Source of the DNA: Ignavibacteriota bacterium
GTDB lineage: Bacteria; Bacteroidota; Ignavibacteria; Ignavibacteriales; Melioribacteraceae
DNA: 64,000 nt
Direction of reading: 5' to 3'
Assembly (NCBI GenBank): GCA_016708125.1
Contig: JADJGF010000001.1
Location: 1,820,001 to 1,884,000, forward strand
Below the pieces are notes generated by a model. It searched no databases. It was not told the origin of the DNA and worked only from the letters and a program-made list of their open reading frames with translations. Made by a program: the position numbers and the translations under genes. Positions 45,055 through 53,262 of the stretch are shown here, piece after piece (within the stretch, counting starts at the first letter, position 1; the number at the start of each line of letters is the position of its first letter).

Positions 45055-45651
45055 TTATTTTTCCGAAAGTAATTTATATTCTTGAAAAAGTTTTTTTAGA
45101 TTTATTTGTTTCTGTTTTTCAAAAATTTCTTTCCCAATATTTGTATAGAAATTTGTTTGAATAACAAAATCCATATTTTTTTTAATCCATTCTATGTCAG
45201 AAAAGGTTTTATTTTTTCTCAATTCAATTTCTTTTTTTAATAAAATGCTTTTTTCAAAAAAATTTTCTGATCCAACATGACTAACATCTGCATCGCAAAT
45301 AATTTCTTCCAACAAATTTTTCGGATTGTGAGGAATGGCAGTAACCCTAATGCAATCAACAATTATTTGAATTTCAGATTCCGAAATTTCATAATTGCTT
45401 AAAAATTCTTTAGCATAATTTGCGCCTAATTCTTCGTGACCTTCCCAAACTTTTATATGCCCAATATCATGAAACCAAGCAGAAATAGTAATTAATTGAA
45501 TGTCATTTTCATTTAGAGAATTTGCTTTTGCAATTAATTTTACTGCTTCAACAACTTCAATTATATGATTTATATCATGATAAACATTTTCCGGCGGATT
45601 ATTTTTTTCATAATAATCATAAATATGATCGGAAATTAACTGAATATTCAT
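45055..45651 (-). CDS. HD-domain metal-dependent hydrolase
   Basis: A 198-residue protein with an HD phosphohydrolase domain. The metal ligands are visible in YHDINHIIEVVEAV (first His, residues ~24-29), AWFHDIGH (the HD pair) and IICDADVSHVG (the distal Asp). A paired Glu in HEELGANYA is also typical of the predicted metal-dependent HD group with unknown nucleotide-like substrate. It is cytoplasmic. It is paired with SixA and lies downstream of a MITE-like repeat region, which may separate it from the lipoprotein gene. Confidence 0.85.
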   Translation of the reverse strand: MNIQLISDHIYDYYEKNNPPENVYHDINHIIEVVEAVKLIAKANSLNENDIQLITISAWFHDIGHIKVWEGHEELGANYAKEFLSNYEISESEIQIIVDCIRVTAIPHNPKNLLEEIICDADVSHVGSENFFEKSILLKKEIELRKNKTFSDIEWIKKNMDFVIQTNFYTNIGKEIFEKQKQINLKKLFQEYKLLSEK

Positions 45652-45965
45652 TCTATACTTTTTCTGAAATAAAATAATTTAAATTAATTTTCATTTTCTA
45701 TTCACAAAATATAAATTAAATGTAAGAAAAACTTATTCGAATTTGCCTAATTATTAGAGACTTCTGAAATATTCAAATTGTCATTCCCGTGAAAACGGGA
45801 ATCTATTGAATTCTCTCTGGATTCCCACTTTCGTGGGAATGACAAGCAGCATTAATTTAATTTTTCAGAAGTTTCTATTATTTATTAAGAATGAGTTTGT
45901 ATTTTATTTTGGCGGGAATATTCAAACAAAAATGAAAATGAGAAACCATCAATTAATTGTACTAC
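45652..45965. other. 314-base gap containing an inverted-repeat element
   Basis: The gap between the HD gene and the lipoprotein gene contains the MITE-like element at 45759-45874 (listed separately). The remaining DNA is AT-rich. A short frame on the + strand (45806-46045) is only the translation of the repeat and is not treated as a gene. No RNA gene was seen. Confidence 0.6.
45759..45874. mobile_element. MITE/REP-like nested inverted repeat
   Basis: The ends carry near-identical inverted copies of ACTTCTGAAA (left 45759-45769, right 45863-45874). Inside, a second pair of inverted modules repeats TGTCATTCCC: TCATTCCCGTGAAAACGGGA (from 45781) forms one hairpin, and the mirror block ATTCCCACTTTCGTGGGAAT (45831-45850) forms another. 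Short palindromic modules of the kind GATTCCC-CTTTCG-GGGAATGA occur dispersed in many bacterial genomes. No transposase is present, so it would be moved in trans if mobile. Target-site duplication could not be seen with certainty. Confidence 0.65.
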
Positions 45966-46766
45966 TTAAAATCCTTCCAAAGTTACATTCCCTTTATTGG
46001 AATATAAATATAATTCACCTTGGTTATTGTTTAGTGTTCCTTTAATTTCTTTCGAAGTTGAAGATGTTAATGTTAAATTCAAATTAGTGTAATTTAGATT
46101 ACCGGAATCAGTTTTTAGATTAACATTTGTATTTGAACTGGCTGGAATTTTCACAACAATATTTCCACTTTCGGAAATTATTGTACAATTTCCATTCTCT
46201 GGCAAACTTGTTGTTGCTGTTATGTTGCCTTTAATTGACTTAATATTTATAGAACCATAAACACTATTCACCGTTGATTCATAATCAACGGTTTCAATTT
46301 TTACGTCGGAATCCAAATAACTTACATAACTTCCTTCATTATATTTTGTTATGAAAAGTTTTTTATTGTAAGGAATATTAATACTCAAATTATTCTTAAA
46401 AAGTTCATTGTCATTTTCCGGAGAATCAACAAAGATATTTAAAGTATCTTGAACCTGAGAAGAATTCAAAACAATTTTACTAAATGCTTCCTCACTTAAA
46501 GATAGTTCTTTTACTTTTACAGTTTTATCCAATAAAAAAGATGCTTCGTTTACATTTGTTGTGCCGTTAACAATTACAAATCCAATTGAGTTGGAAATTT
46601 TAATTACGTTAATATTTTCTGGGATCGATTTGGAATTGGTAAATCTTTTATTGTATTCAAATAGTGTTTCCGGTTCCGATGAATTGTCTTTGCAGTTATT
46701 AACAATTATTAATGTTGAGGCAAACAATAATGAAGACAAATATTTTTTAAAGTTTGATTTGTTCAC
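45966..46766 (-). CDS. surface lipoprotein with DUF4097-like beta-helix
   Basis: A 266-residue lipoprotein; the signal peptide ends with a lipobox-like IVNNC (Cys26). The rest is a repetitive beta-strand region rich in Ser, Asn and Thr, with alternating strands such as VYGSINIKSIKGNITATTS, ISESGNIVVKIPA and TDSGNLNYTNLNLTLTS, as in the DUF4097/DUF2807 'putative adhesin' families that fold as a right-handed beta-helix. It probably lies on the periplasmic or outer surface. No enzymatic residues were seen. Its neighbours are a sco gene upstream on the same strand and the inverted-repeat element downstream, and nothing links it to respiration. Confidence 0.75.
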   Translation of the reverse strand: MNKSNFKKYLSSLLFASTLIIVNNCKDNSSEPETLFEYNKRFTNSKSIPENINVIKISNSIGFVIVNGTTNVNEASFLLDKTVKVKELSLSEEAFSKIVLNSSQVQDTLNIFVDSPENDNELFKNNLSINIPYNKKLFITKYNEGSYVSYLDSDVKIETVDYESTVNSVYGSINIKSIKGNITATTSLPENGNCTIISESGNIVVKIPASSNTNVNLKTDSGNLNYTNLNLTLTSSTSKEIKGTLNNNQGELYLYSNKGNVTLEGF

Positions 46767-46875
46767 GTATGAATTAAAATTAATGATTTAAATTCTAATT
46801 AATAATTAAATAAAAAATTTAATTATTGCAATACAATTATTGATAAACAATTGAGTTTATTTAAGGAAATAATAA

Positions 46876-47472
46876 TTATTTATTTGATAAGGATTTTATA
46901 TCATTTACAATTTCAAGAATATTAATTTTACTTCCGATATAATTTCTTCGTACAATTCCTTTTTGGTCAATTAACTGAATTCTATCCGTGTGAACATAGT
47001 AATAAGTTTTTAATCCGTTTTCATAAACTGTAGAATCCGATTTGATAATTACCATTCCAACATTTTTCATTAAAGAATCAATAACATCTTTTGAGCCGGT
47101 TAAAAAGTGCCAGTTAGCCAAATTTAAATCTCTAACTTTTGCAAAACTTTTAAGTACGGAAGGTTTATCAACATCAGGATCAAAACTGATTGAAATGAAT
47201 TCTACATTTTGAATTTTCTGTTTATTTAATTCCTCTTGAATTAAACGCATGTTGTTTGTTGTTAATGGACAAACATCAACGCAGTTAGAAAAAATGTAAC
47301 CAACAACCGCAATTTTTTCATTAATAATTTTAGGAAATTTAATTTCGAGACTGTCTTGATTGAATAAAGAATAGGAATGTTTGTTTAAATCTTCAAGTTC
47401 CTCTAAACCGGCTTTGCAAGATATTAACACTAAAAAAATTATAATAAATATCAACATTAAATTTAGTTTCAT
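46876..47472 (-). CDS. SCO1/SenC-family copper chaperone
   Basis: A 198-residue lipoprotein (lipobox LISC, Cys19) with a thioredoxin-like SCO fold. The copper-binding pair is C64-x3-C68 in FSNCVDVCP, and the third ligand is the histidine in YYVHTDRI (about residue 158). SCO proteins deliver copper to cytochrome oxidase or keep its cysteines reduced. It follows the TauE/SafE-like gene by 16 bases and lies close to the cbb3 oxidase genes, which supports a role in oxidase assembly. The mature protein is anchored in the membrane facing the periplasm. Confidence 0.92.
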   Translation of the reverse strand: MKLNLMLIFIIIFLVLISCKAGLEELEDLNKHSYSLFNQDSLEIKFPKIINEKIAVVGYIFSNCVDVCPLTTNNMRLIQEELNKQKIQNVEFISISFDPDVDKPSVLKSFAKVRDLNLANWHFLTGSKDVIDSLMKNVGMVIIKSDSTVYENGLKTYYYVHTDRIQLIDQKGIVRRNYIGSKINILEIVNDIKSLSNK

Positions 47473-47488
47473 TTTTCACTCTACAAAA

Positions 47489-48226
47489 TTATTTATTCGA
47501 GGATGGTAGTTCATCGGGTTCACAATATTCTGCATTTTGCAATGCATCATTAGATAATTTTGGACTAATATAATCAATGTTTAAATTTAAACCTCTAAGT
47601 ATAAAAATAACTGCTAAAATTATTGCAAATACAGGAATTAATTTATTCATTTTTCGTTTTACATTTATGCTGATAAATTTTCCAACTAAAGCAGTTCCCA
47701 ACATTATTGGAGTTGTGCCTAAGCCAAAAAGTGCCATAAATATTGCTCCGGATAATGCATTGCCGGTTGTAATTGCTCCAGCCAACGCAACATAAACAAA
47801 TCCGCAAGGCAGAAATCCATTTAAAATTCCAAAAATTAAAAGTGAAAATGGAGAACCGGATTTTGTTAATTTTTTAAATGAACCTTTTACAAAATTGCTT
47901 AAGAATTGATAAGGATAAGTTGAAGATAATTTTCCTTTAAATTTATTCGGTAACAAATAATAAAGTAAAATTGAAATTCCGATTGCGATTGTTGCAAATT
48001 GTTGAAATCCAACAAAAGTAATTCCTCTTCCAAAAAATCCGAATACAGCTCCAAAAAATGTGTACGTAATTACTCGACCAATATTATAAAGTATTCGGCT
48101 AATAATTAAAATAAAATTTGAAGAATTTCCGGTTGGCAAAGCTAATACTATTGGTCCGCACATTCCCACACAATGGAAACTACCTAAAAAGCCAATTAAA
48201 AAACCGCCTAAAACTTCTGGACCCAT
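47489..48226 (-). CDS. TauE/SafE-like (DsbD-type) membrane protein of the oxidase cluster
   Basis: A 245-residue integral membrane protein with six or seven hydrophobic segments. It starts with FLIGFLGSFHCVGMCGP, where His18, Cys19 and Cys23 form a likely metal or thiol site, and has NGFLPCGFVYVALAGA in the middle, with a second P-C-G motif. Such proteins are commonly annotated as sulfite exporter TauE/SafE family and are found next to cbb3 oxidase genes, where a role in copper transport or cytochrome assembly is proposed. It is the first gene of a short operon with sco. The 5' end diverges from the toxin-antitoxin gene brnT. Confidence 0.85.
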   Translation of the reverse strand: MGPEVLGGFLIGFLGSFHCVGMCGPIVLALPTGNSSNFILIISRILYNIGRVITYTFFGAVFGFFGRGITFVGFQQFATIAIGISILLYYLLPNKFKGKLSSTYPYQFLSNFVKGSFKKLTKSGSPFSLLIFGILNGFLPCGFVYVALAGAITTGNALSGAIFMALFGLGTTPIMLGTALVGKFISINVKRKMNKLIPVFAIILAVIFILRGLNLNIDYISPKLSNDALQNAEYCEPDELPSSNK

Positions 48227-48385
48227 AAAAATTCTTCATTATTACTATAATAAAATTAACTTGATTCTATAAGAATTAAAAATGATTTGCAAATTATAAT
48301 CATTATTTCAGAAATAAAAATTATCTTAAGATTGATCGTCCATATAAAAGTATGTATATTTATATCTAATTATTTGGATTTAAGT

Positions 48386-48673
48386 TTGATAAAAAATTCT
48401 ACTTTTGAATGGGATGATTTAAAAAATTTAATTAATGAAGAAAAACATGGTTTGAGTTTTGAAAAAGCTCAATTTGCTTTTTCTGATCCTCAAAGAGTAA
48501 TTGCAGAAGATATTGAACATAGTAAAATTGAAAAGAGATATTATTGTTTTGGTAAAATAAATAATGAAATTGTTACGGTAAGATTTACTTTAAGAAAAAA
48601 TAAAATAAGAATTATTGGCGCTGGTTATTGGAGAAAGGGGAAACAAATTTATGAAAAAGAAAATAAAATATAG
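48386..48673 (+). CDS. brnT: BrnT-family toxin
   Basis: A small basic protein of the BrnT ribonuclease-type toxin family. The family marks are FEWDDLKNLINEEKHGLSFEKAQ, FSDPQRV, KRYYCFGKI, and VTVRFTLRKNKIRIIGAGYWRK, with the usual E-K-H-G core. The frame is open further upstream with a TTG at 48287, but I chose the TTG at 48386 because it gives about 95 residues, the normal BrnT length, and because the family begins just ahead of FEW. A weak GGA lies about eight bases upstream. Its 3' end overlaps brnA by 23 bases, the usual toxin-first order. The start is uncertain. Confidence 0.85.
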   Translation: MIKNSTFEWDDLKNLINEEKHGLSFEKAQFAFSDPQRVIAEDIEHSKIEKRYYCFGKINNEIVTVRFTLRKNKIRIIGAGYWRKGKQIYEKENKI

Positions 48674-48884
48674 TGATGAACAACTTGGTGAAATACTAAT
48701 TGTAAAGGATTTTTTACCTAAACCGGAAGATTTAGTTTACAAGGAAGAAACTATAAAAATTACACTGAATCTGAGTAAGTCAAGTATTGAGTTTTTTAAA
48801 CAAATTGCTAAAAAACATGGCAGCCAATATCAAAAAGTTATTAGAAATTTACTTGATAATTATACCTCCCATTATTCAAATTAG
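48651..48884 (+). CDS. brnA: BrnA-family antitoxin
   Basis: A 77-residue protein with the ATG at 48651, preceded by GAGAAAGGGG. It overlaps the brnT 3' end by 23 bases. The C-terminal half (KITLNLSKSSIEFFKQIAKK and YQKVIRNLLDNYTSHY) is the ribbon-helix-helix region of BrnA-like antitoxins, which bind the toxin and repress their own promoter. The alternate upstream ATG at 48615 lies inside brnT and has no ribosome binding site. The pair inserts within the copper and oxidase block and is probably a mobile or stabilising module. Confidence 0.85.
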   Translation: MKKKIKYSDEQLGEILIVKDFLPKPEDLVYKEETIKITLNLSKSSIEFFKQIAKKHGSQYQKVIRNLLDNYTSHYSN

Positions 48885-48893
48885 TTAAAAATA

Positions 48894-49859
48894 TTAAAGC
48901 CAAACTCTATTTATTAAAAAATATTTTATCGGATAAAAAGTAACCGAAATAGCATAAACAGAATTAAATGATAGCGATATTTTTATTCTATCAATTTCAA
49001 TGTTGAAGAAATATTTCAAGACAAAATTTGCGATTCCGAAAAAAGTTCCGGCAAGCAGAAAAATATATAAAAAGTAACCTATAAAATTATAATCTTTTTG
49101 TAAAATGCAAAAAGGGCAGTGATGTGTTGGCAGTTCATAAATGTAAGTTCCAAAAAAACTTGTAAGTGTAATTAAAGAAAAAATTAGAAAAACCAAATTT
49201 ACAATTCCTATTACTTTTAGATTTTTCTTAAAAGTGAAATAGAGAAGAGCTAAAAATAGTCCGTAAAATATTGGTACGGAAATGTAATTCGGAATATTTG
49301 TAAGTTGTCCAACAATAGAGATTGTTTCGGAATTAAAAACTGTACTGCAGCAGCTTACAAGCTCTTGCGGTTTAATATCAAAGAAATAAAGGTACTGTAG
49401 AATTACTTCAGCTAAAAAGAAAAAATAGATGTATAAAAAATATTTAAACTTACTTTTTGTGTAAGGATAACTTTCGTTTTTCAAATCTTGATTATTTATC
49501 AAAATCCAAAATCCGTATAAATAAATATTTAAAATTTTTATCAACAAAAGATATAAACCAAAATCAGATGCAGAAGTTACACCAACTGCGCACATTGCGC
49601 CGGGAATAATTAATGATAATTTATCTAATGTATAAATGAAAAATATTATTGAAACAATTTTTAGATACAATGAAAACTTAATAATGTAAGAAGCCAAGTA
49701 ACTTTGCTTTTCAAGATTATATTGATTTGAAGATGTTTCACTTAAGTTAAAATTCTTAGATATTTTATAAGAAATTATTGCGGCAATTGTGTTGAAGACG
49801 AAAAGTAGAAAATCTTCAATAAGCAAAACCATTACTTCCGGAGTTAGTAAAATGTTCAT
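48894..49859 (-). CDS. polytopic membrane protein with conserved-looking cysteines, unknown function
   Basis: A 321-residue membrane protein with about eight hydrophobic segments and no family I recognise. Cysteines are few and placed at functional-looking sites: C90 in PGAMCAVGVTSASD, C170-C171 in LVSCCST, and THHCPFCILQ with His246, His247, C248 and C251. These could form a redox or metal site, as in VKOR-like or copper transport proteins. It is the last gene of a five-gene operon whose ATG overlaps the ABC ATPase stop by four bases. Context with the tandem-NosL protein suggests a copper-related role, but that is inference. Confidence 0.85.
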   Translation of the reverse strand: MNILLTPEVMVLLIEDFLLFVFNTIAAIISYKISKNFNLSETSSNQYNLEKQSYLASYIIKFSLYLKIVSIIFFIYTLDKLSLIIPGAMCAVGVTSASDFGLYLLLIKILNIYLYGFWILINNQDLKNESYPYTKSKFKYFLYIYFFFLAEVILQYLYFFDIKPQELVSCCSTVFNSETISIVGQLTNIPNYISVPIFYGLFLALLYFTFKKNLKVIGIVNLVFLIFSLITLTSFFGTYIYELPTHHCPFCILQKDYNFIGYFLYIFLLAGTFFGIANFVLKYFFNIEIDRIKISLSFNSVYAISVTFYPIKYFLINRVWL

Positions 49860-50524
49860 CTAATTTCACCCAAATGAATATCGATGATTTCATCAACAAA
49901 ATCCAAATTGTAAAATATAGGATCATGACTTGCTAAAAGAATTGTAATACCTTTTTCTTTTAACCTTCTAATTATATCAACAAAATTATGAGAAAGCTTT
50001 TCATCTAAATTTGCGGTTGGTTCATCTGCTAAAATAATTTTCGGTTGATTAATTAATGCTCTTGCAATTGCAACTCTTTGCTGTTCTCCTCCGGATAATT
50101 TTTTTACCAGAACATTGTTTTTTTCGATAATAGAAAAATCATTTAATATTTCTTCTGCTCTTTTTTCAATTTCTGATTTATGCAATTTGCTTGGAATTAA
50201 TGGAGCTACAATATTATCAAACGCACTAAGATCTGAAATGAGATTAAATTTTTGAAATATGAAACCAATTTTTTCTTGTCGCAACAAAGAAGAAAATTTA
50301 TCCGGAAGCTTTGCAATTGATTTTTGATCAACAAAAACTTCGCCGTTTGTTGGTTTAATTAATCCGCCGACAATTGATAAAATTGTGCTTTTGCCGCTCC
50401 CGCTTGGTCCACGCAAAATTGTAAAATTATTTTTTCCAACTTTTAGAGAAATATTTTTCAGAACATGATGCTCATCTGCTTTTCCAATATTATAAATTTT
50501 ATTTATGTTCTTTAGTTCAATCAA
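49856..50524 (-). CDS. ABC transporter ATP-binding protein (LolD/MacB type)
   Basis: A 222-residue ATPase. Walker A is GPSGSGKST (residues 39-47), the Q-loop is in FIFQKFNLISD, the signature is LSGGEQQRVAIARAL, Walker B is ILADEPTANLDE, and the switch His is in LLASHDP. The short length and pattern match LolD/MacB-type ATPases that pair with FtsX-like permeases. It overlaps its upstream permease gene and its downstream membrane protein gene by four bases each. In this operon it probably powers a mechanotransmission or substrate-release step on the periplasmic side. Confidence 0.93.
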   Translation of the reverse strand: MIELKNINKIYNIGKADEHHVLKNISLKVGKNNFTILRGPSGSGKSTILSIVGGLIKPTNGEVFVDQKSIAKLPDKFSSLLRQEKIGFIFQKFNLISDLSAFDNIVAPLIPSKLHKSEIEKRAEEILNDFSIIEKNNVLVKKLSGGEQQRVAIARALINQPKIILADEPTANLDEKLSHNFVDIIRRLKEKGITILLASHDPIFYNLDFVDEIIDIHLGEIR

Positions 50525-51699
50525 CGCATTACCTCATCAGCATCAATAATTGCGGCACGCCAAGAAGGAATAATTGTTGCCAAAATATAAATTGGGACGG
50601 TAAGAATAAAAATTAAAAAGAGAATATTAAAATCAACAAATGGAATTAGTTGAAACGAAGGTTTTAGTTTGCTGACTCCGGTAAAAATATTTCTTAATAA
50701 TGGAGCCTGTAAATTGAAAACATAAAAAAGAGCAAGACTGGTTCCAAGAAAAAATGAAAAGAGTGAAATAAAAATTCCCTCAATAAATTTCATTTGTAAA
50801 ATATTTTCTGTCTGCCAGCCGACAGCTTTTAAAATTCCAATTTCTCTTTGATCTTCTTTGCTTAATCCGCTTGATTTATCATAAATTAAAATAAAAAATG
50901 AAATAAATGCTGATATAAGAAGTGCTAAAAATATTCCGCTTTTGTAATCAAAAATATTTTGATAGGACGCTTCAATATCATCCTTACTAACAATTCTGCA
51001 ATCGGGAAACAAATTTTGAAGTTTTTGTTTTACAATTTCAATTTCGTTGGGATTTGGAATTTGAACGATTATATCATTCGCAAAGTTTTCCGGCATATCA
51101 AATAATTCTCTAACATAATTTACGGGCATTAGAATTATATCGTTGGTTTCTAAGTTTGATTCGCTTGTAAATGAGCCCAGAATTTTTGCTTCTAACTTTC
51201 CGCCTTTCGCTTTATTGAAAACAAAATATTTTTTGTAGAAATTTTTTTCGAGAAGATTTATTACGCCTTCACCGGCAATTATAAAAGGTGATGAAACCGT
51301 ATCGATTTTATCGGAATAAAAATTTATTATATCATTATAATTTTCTTTGTAAGATTTTAGATCAAAGTCTAAACCAACAATTGTAAAATTTACATTTTCA
51401 TTTACGAAATAATAATATCCCCAAATTCTTTCATTAACATTCGAAACACCTGGTAAAGTTGCAATTTTGTAAACTCTTTCAATCGGAATTAAAGTTTGTC
51501 TTCCTCCTACCATTCTTTGAACAATTAATTCCGGCAAGGAATCAACAGTTATTTCCAACTCTTTTTTTATTGATGATGAAATTGTAAAAACAGAAACGAG
51601 TAAAAAAACTAAAAGTGAAAAAACAAAAATCACAGAAATTTTTTTTACAAAACGACGCTGGAGAAAATTTAAAGTAAATTCAAGAAGTTTAAAATTCAT
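50521..51699 (-). CDS. FtsX-like ABC transporter permease (MacB type)
   Basis: A 392-residue permease with an N-terminal membrane segment (about 18-42), a large periplasmic domain (about 45-250) and three further C-terminal segments, the arrangement of MacB/LolC-type permeases. The segment KEDQREIGILKAVGWQTENILQMKFIEG is the coupling helix region that meets the ATPase, and the end PIYILATIIPSWRAAIIDADEVMR is the family's typical terminus. It overlaps the small membrane gene upstream and the ATPase gene downstream by four bases. The two presumably form a dimeric complex with the ATPase. Confidence 0.92.
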   Translation of the reverse strand: MNFKLLEFTLNFLQRRFVKKISVIFVFSLLVFLLVSVFTISSSIKKELEITVDSLPELIVQRMVGGRQTLIPIERVYKIATLPGVSNVNERIWGYYYFVNENVNFTIVGLDFDLKSYKENYNDIINFYSDKIDTVSSPFIIAGEGVINLLEKNFYKKYFVFNKAKGGKLEAKILGSFTSESNLETNDIILMPVNYVRELFDMPENFANDIIVQIPNPNEIEIVKQKLQNLFPDCRIVSKDDIEASYQNIFDYKSGIFLALLISAFISFFILIYDKSSGLSKEDQREIGILKAVGWQTENILQMKFIEGIFISLFSFFLGTSLALFYVFNLQAPLLRNIFTGVSKLKPSFQLIPFVDFNILFLIFILTVPIYILATIIPSWRAAIIDADEVMR

Positions 51700-52010
51700 T
51701 TTACTTTTCCAGCATTTATCTGATTTTTATAAAAATGAATATTATATACAAATGATGAAGGATAATAATCAAGTAAAGTTCCGTCTTCCGGAAAGATAGA
51801 AAAAACATTTGCAATAGAGCGGTGTCTTATCCAAATAGTTTCTGAAGCTAAAGCTAAATCCGGCAATTTTACTAACGCAGCAGCTTTTCTTTTTTTCTCA
51901 AATAATAAATTATTTTCGGCAAAGTCAATACTGTAATAAATAATTTCAAAAGTTGAAAAAATGATAACAATAAAAAATGCAGCTAATAATTTATTTGTTG
52001 ATTTATTCAT
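51696..52010 (-). CDS. small single-pass membrane protein of the NosL-ABC operon
   Basis: A 104-residue protein with one N-terminal hydrophobic segment (about residues 8-28) and a periplasmic remainder containing LPDLALASETIWIRHRSIANVF. No family recognised. It overlaps the tandem-NosL gene by eight bases and the permease gene by four, so translation is tightly coupled and it is a real gene. It may be a periplasmic adaptor of the ABC complex. No cysteine is present, so it is unlikely to bind copper by thiols. Confidence 0.8.
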   Translation of the reverse strand: MNKSTNKLLAAFFIVIIFSTFEIIYYSIDFAENNLLFEKKRKAAALVKLPDLALASETIWIRHRSIANVFSIFPEDGTLLDYYPSSFVYNIHFYKNQINAGKVK

Positions 52011-53121
52011 CTAACTTGTAAACTAAATCCTTTGTTATTTCTTCAAACTTTGAAATTATTTTACCGCCGTGATCTTTTACAAATTCTTTAGCACTTTTTT
52101 CATCAGTGAAGGGAATAAGTTCGTTCCCCATTGGTCCAAGTACGTTGCTATTAATTACATAAACTGCAAATTTGCCGTCAATTTTAGTTTGTAAATAATA
52201 ATCAGTTACGGAAATTATTTCTGATTTTACTTTTTCTATATCACTCCATTTTTCCGGCTCAAAATAAAATTTCATTAAATCTTTTACTCCGTCAAAATAC
52301 AATTTTGATTTTGAGGTTTCTATAACTGCCGCCCATTTGGGATATTTGTAAACAAACATTCCGCAAACCGGACATTTTGCATTTTCCGGAACAACAATAT
52401 TTTGGCTTTCATTTTTAGCAGATTTTTCTTTTGCCTTTACTTCCCACAAATAAAGTGCAATCATTTGAAGTTTTTGTTCATCAACATCTTTGCAAATATT
52501 ATTAGATTTTAAATGAGCTTTCAATTCTGCAATATTGGAAAAATTTTTAATATCAATATTTTTATCACAAAGTTCATTAAATAATTTTTCACCTTTAGGA
52601 TAAACTTTCATTTCTTTTCGTTTCATCAGCATTTCTGTTTCTTCAGATAATTTTTTTTCAACCATTTCAGAAACAGATTTAAAGTCCATAATATTTTTAC
52701 CGTTGAATTTTTTGCTAAAATCTTCAGCATCAGTTTTAGATGAAAACGCAATTTTACTAACTGACGACATTGTGCCCAGAACATCACTTCCAACAACATA
52801 AAAAGCATCGTTTACATTTATCATCTGTTCCGTTTTTGCATCAACAACAAAAATATTTTTTATCTGATTTTTATGATTTGGTTTATCTGTGCATAAACAG
52901 TGTATTGAACAATATTGTTTTGATGTTCCATCTTTAAGTTCAATTGCATGATTTGTTTTGTAAAACATTTTCAAATTCATTCCGCAAACCGAGCACCAAT
53001 CTTTTGCGTCACCTTTTTGTAAAATTATAGCATTATTTGTCTCAGCATTTTTTACAAAATCTGTTTCCTGCGCAATTAAGAAATTCGAAATTAATAAAAT
53101 GGCAAAAATTATTTTTTTCAT
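52003..53121 (-). CDS. tandem-NosL secreted protein (putative copper chaperone)
   Basis: A 372-residue secreted protein with a signal peptide (about 1-18). Two NosL-like domains are visible. The first (about 35-155) has C43-x2-C46-G-M48, then C71-x3-C75-x-C77 and VVGSDVLGTMSS. The second (about 245-360) has C250-x2-C253-G-M255 and NSNVLGPMGNEL. NosL binds Cu(I) through C-x2-C-G-M for nitrous oxide reductase maturation. Between the domains, residues 175-228 (GEKLFNELC and a C-terminal IALYLWEV helix) resemble a cytochrome c domain that lacks the haem motif. No nosZ is visible, so the protein may supply copper to the cbb3 oxidase or take part in copper export. It starts the five-gene operon. 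Confidence 0.88.
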   Translation of the reverse strand: MKKIIFAILLISNFLIAQETDFVKNAETNNAIILQKGDAKDWCSVCGMNLKMFYKTNHAIELKDGTSKQYCSIHCLCTDKPNHKNQIKNIFVVDAKTEQMINVNDAFYVVGSDVLGTMSSVSKIAFSSKTDAEDFSKKFNGKNIMDFKSVSEMVEKKLSEETEMLMKRKEMKVYPKGEKLFNELCDKNIDIKNFSNIAELKAHLKSNNICKDVDEQKLQMIALYLWEVKAKEKSAKNESQNIVVPENAKCPVCGMFVYKYPKWAAVIETSKSKLYFDGVKDLMKFYFEPEKWSDIEKVKSEIISVTDYYLQTKIDGKFAVYVINSNVLGPMGNELIPFTDEKSAKEFVKDHGGKIISKFEEITKDLVYKLDE

Positions 53122-53262
53122 TTTTTCTCCATCTAAAACAAATGATAATAATGTAAAATTAATAAATTACTGCTTAAAAGTAATTTGATTTACAAATTGA
53201 AAATATTTTGGAAGTTTGATTTTATTGCTGAAAATTATTTTTTTCTTCAAAAGTATTATGAA

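Noticed and set aside
45806..46045. Open frame on the + strand beginning MNSLWIPTFVGMT
   Set aside because: It is the translation of the TCATTCCC palindrome, a common false gene produced by dispersed repeats; it has no ribosome binding site and overlaps the lipoprotein gene on the other strand.
48287..48385. Longer TTG-started version of brnT
   Set aside because: The extra 33 residues are unlike BrnT, hydrophobic by AT-rich composition, and lie in the divergent promoter region; family length favours the later TTG.
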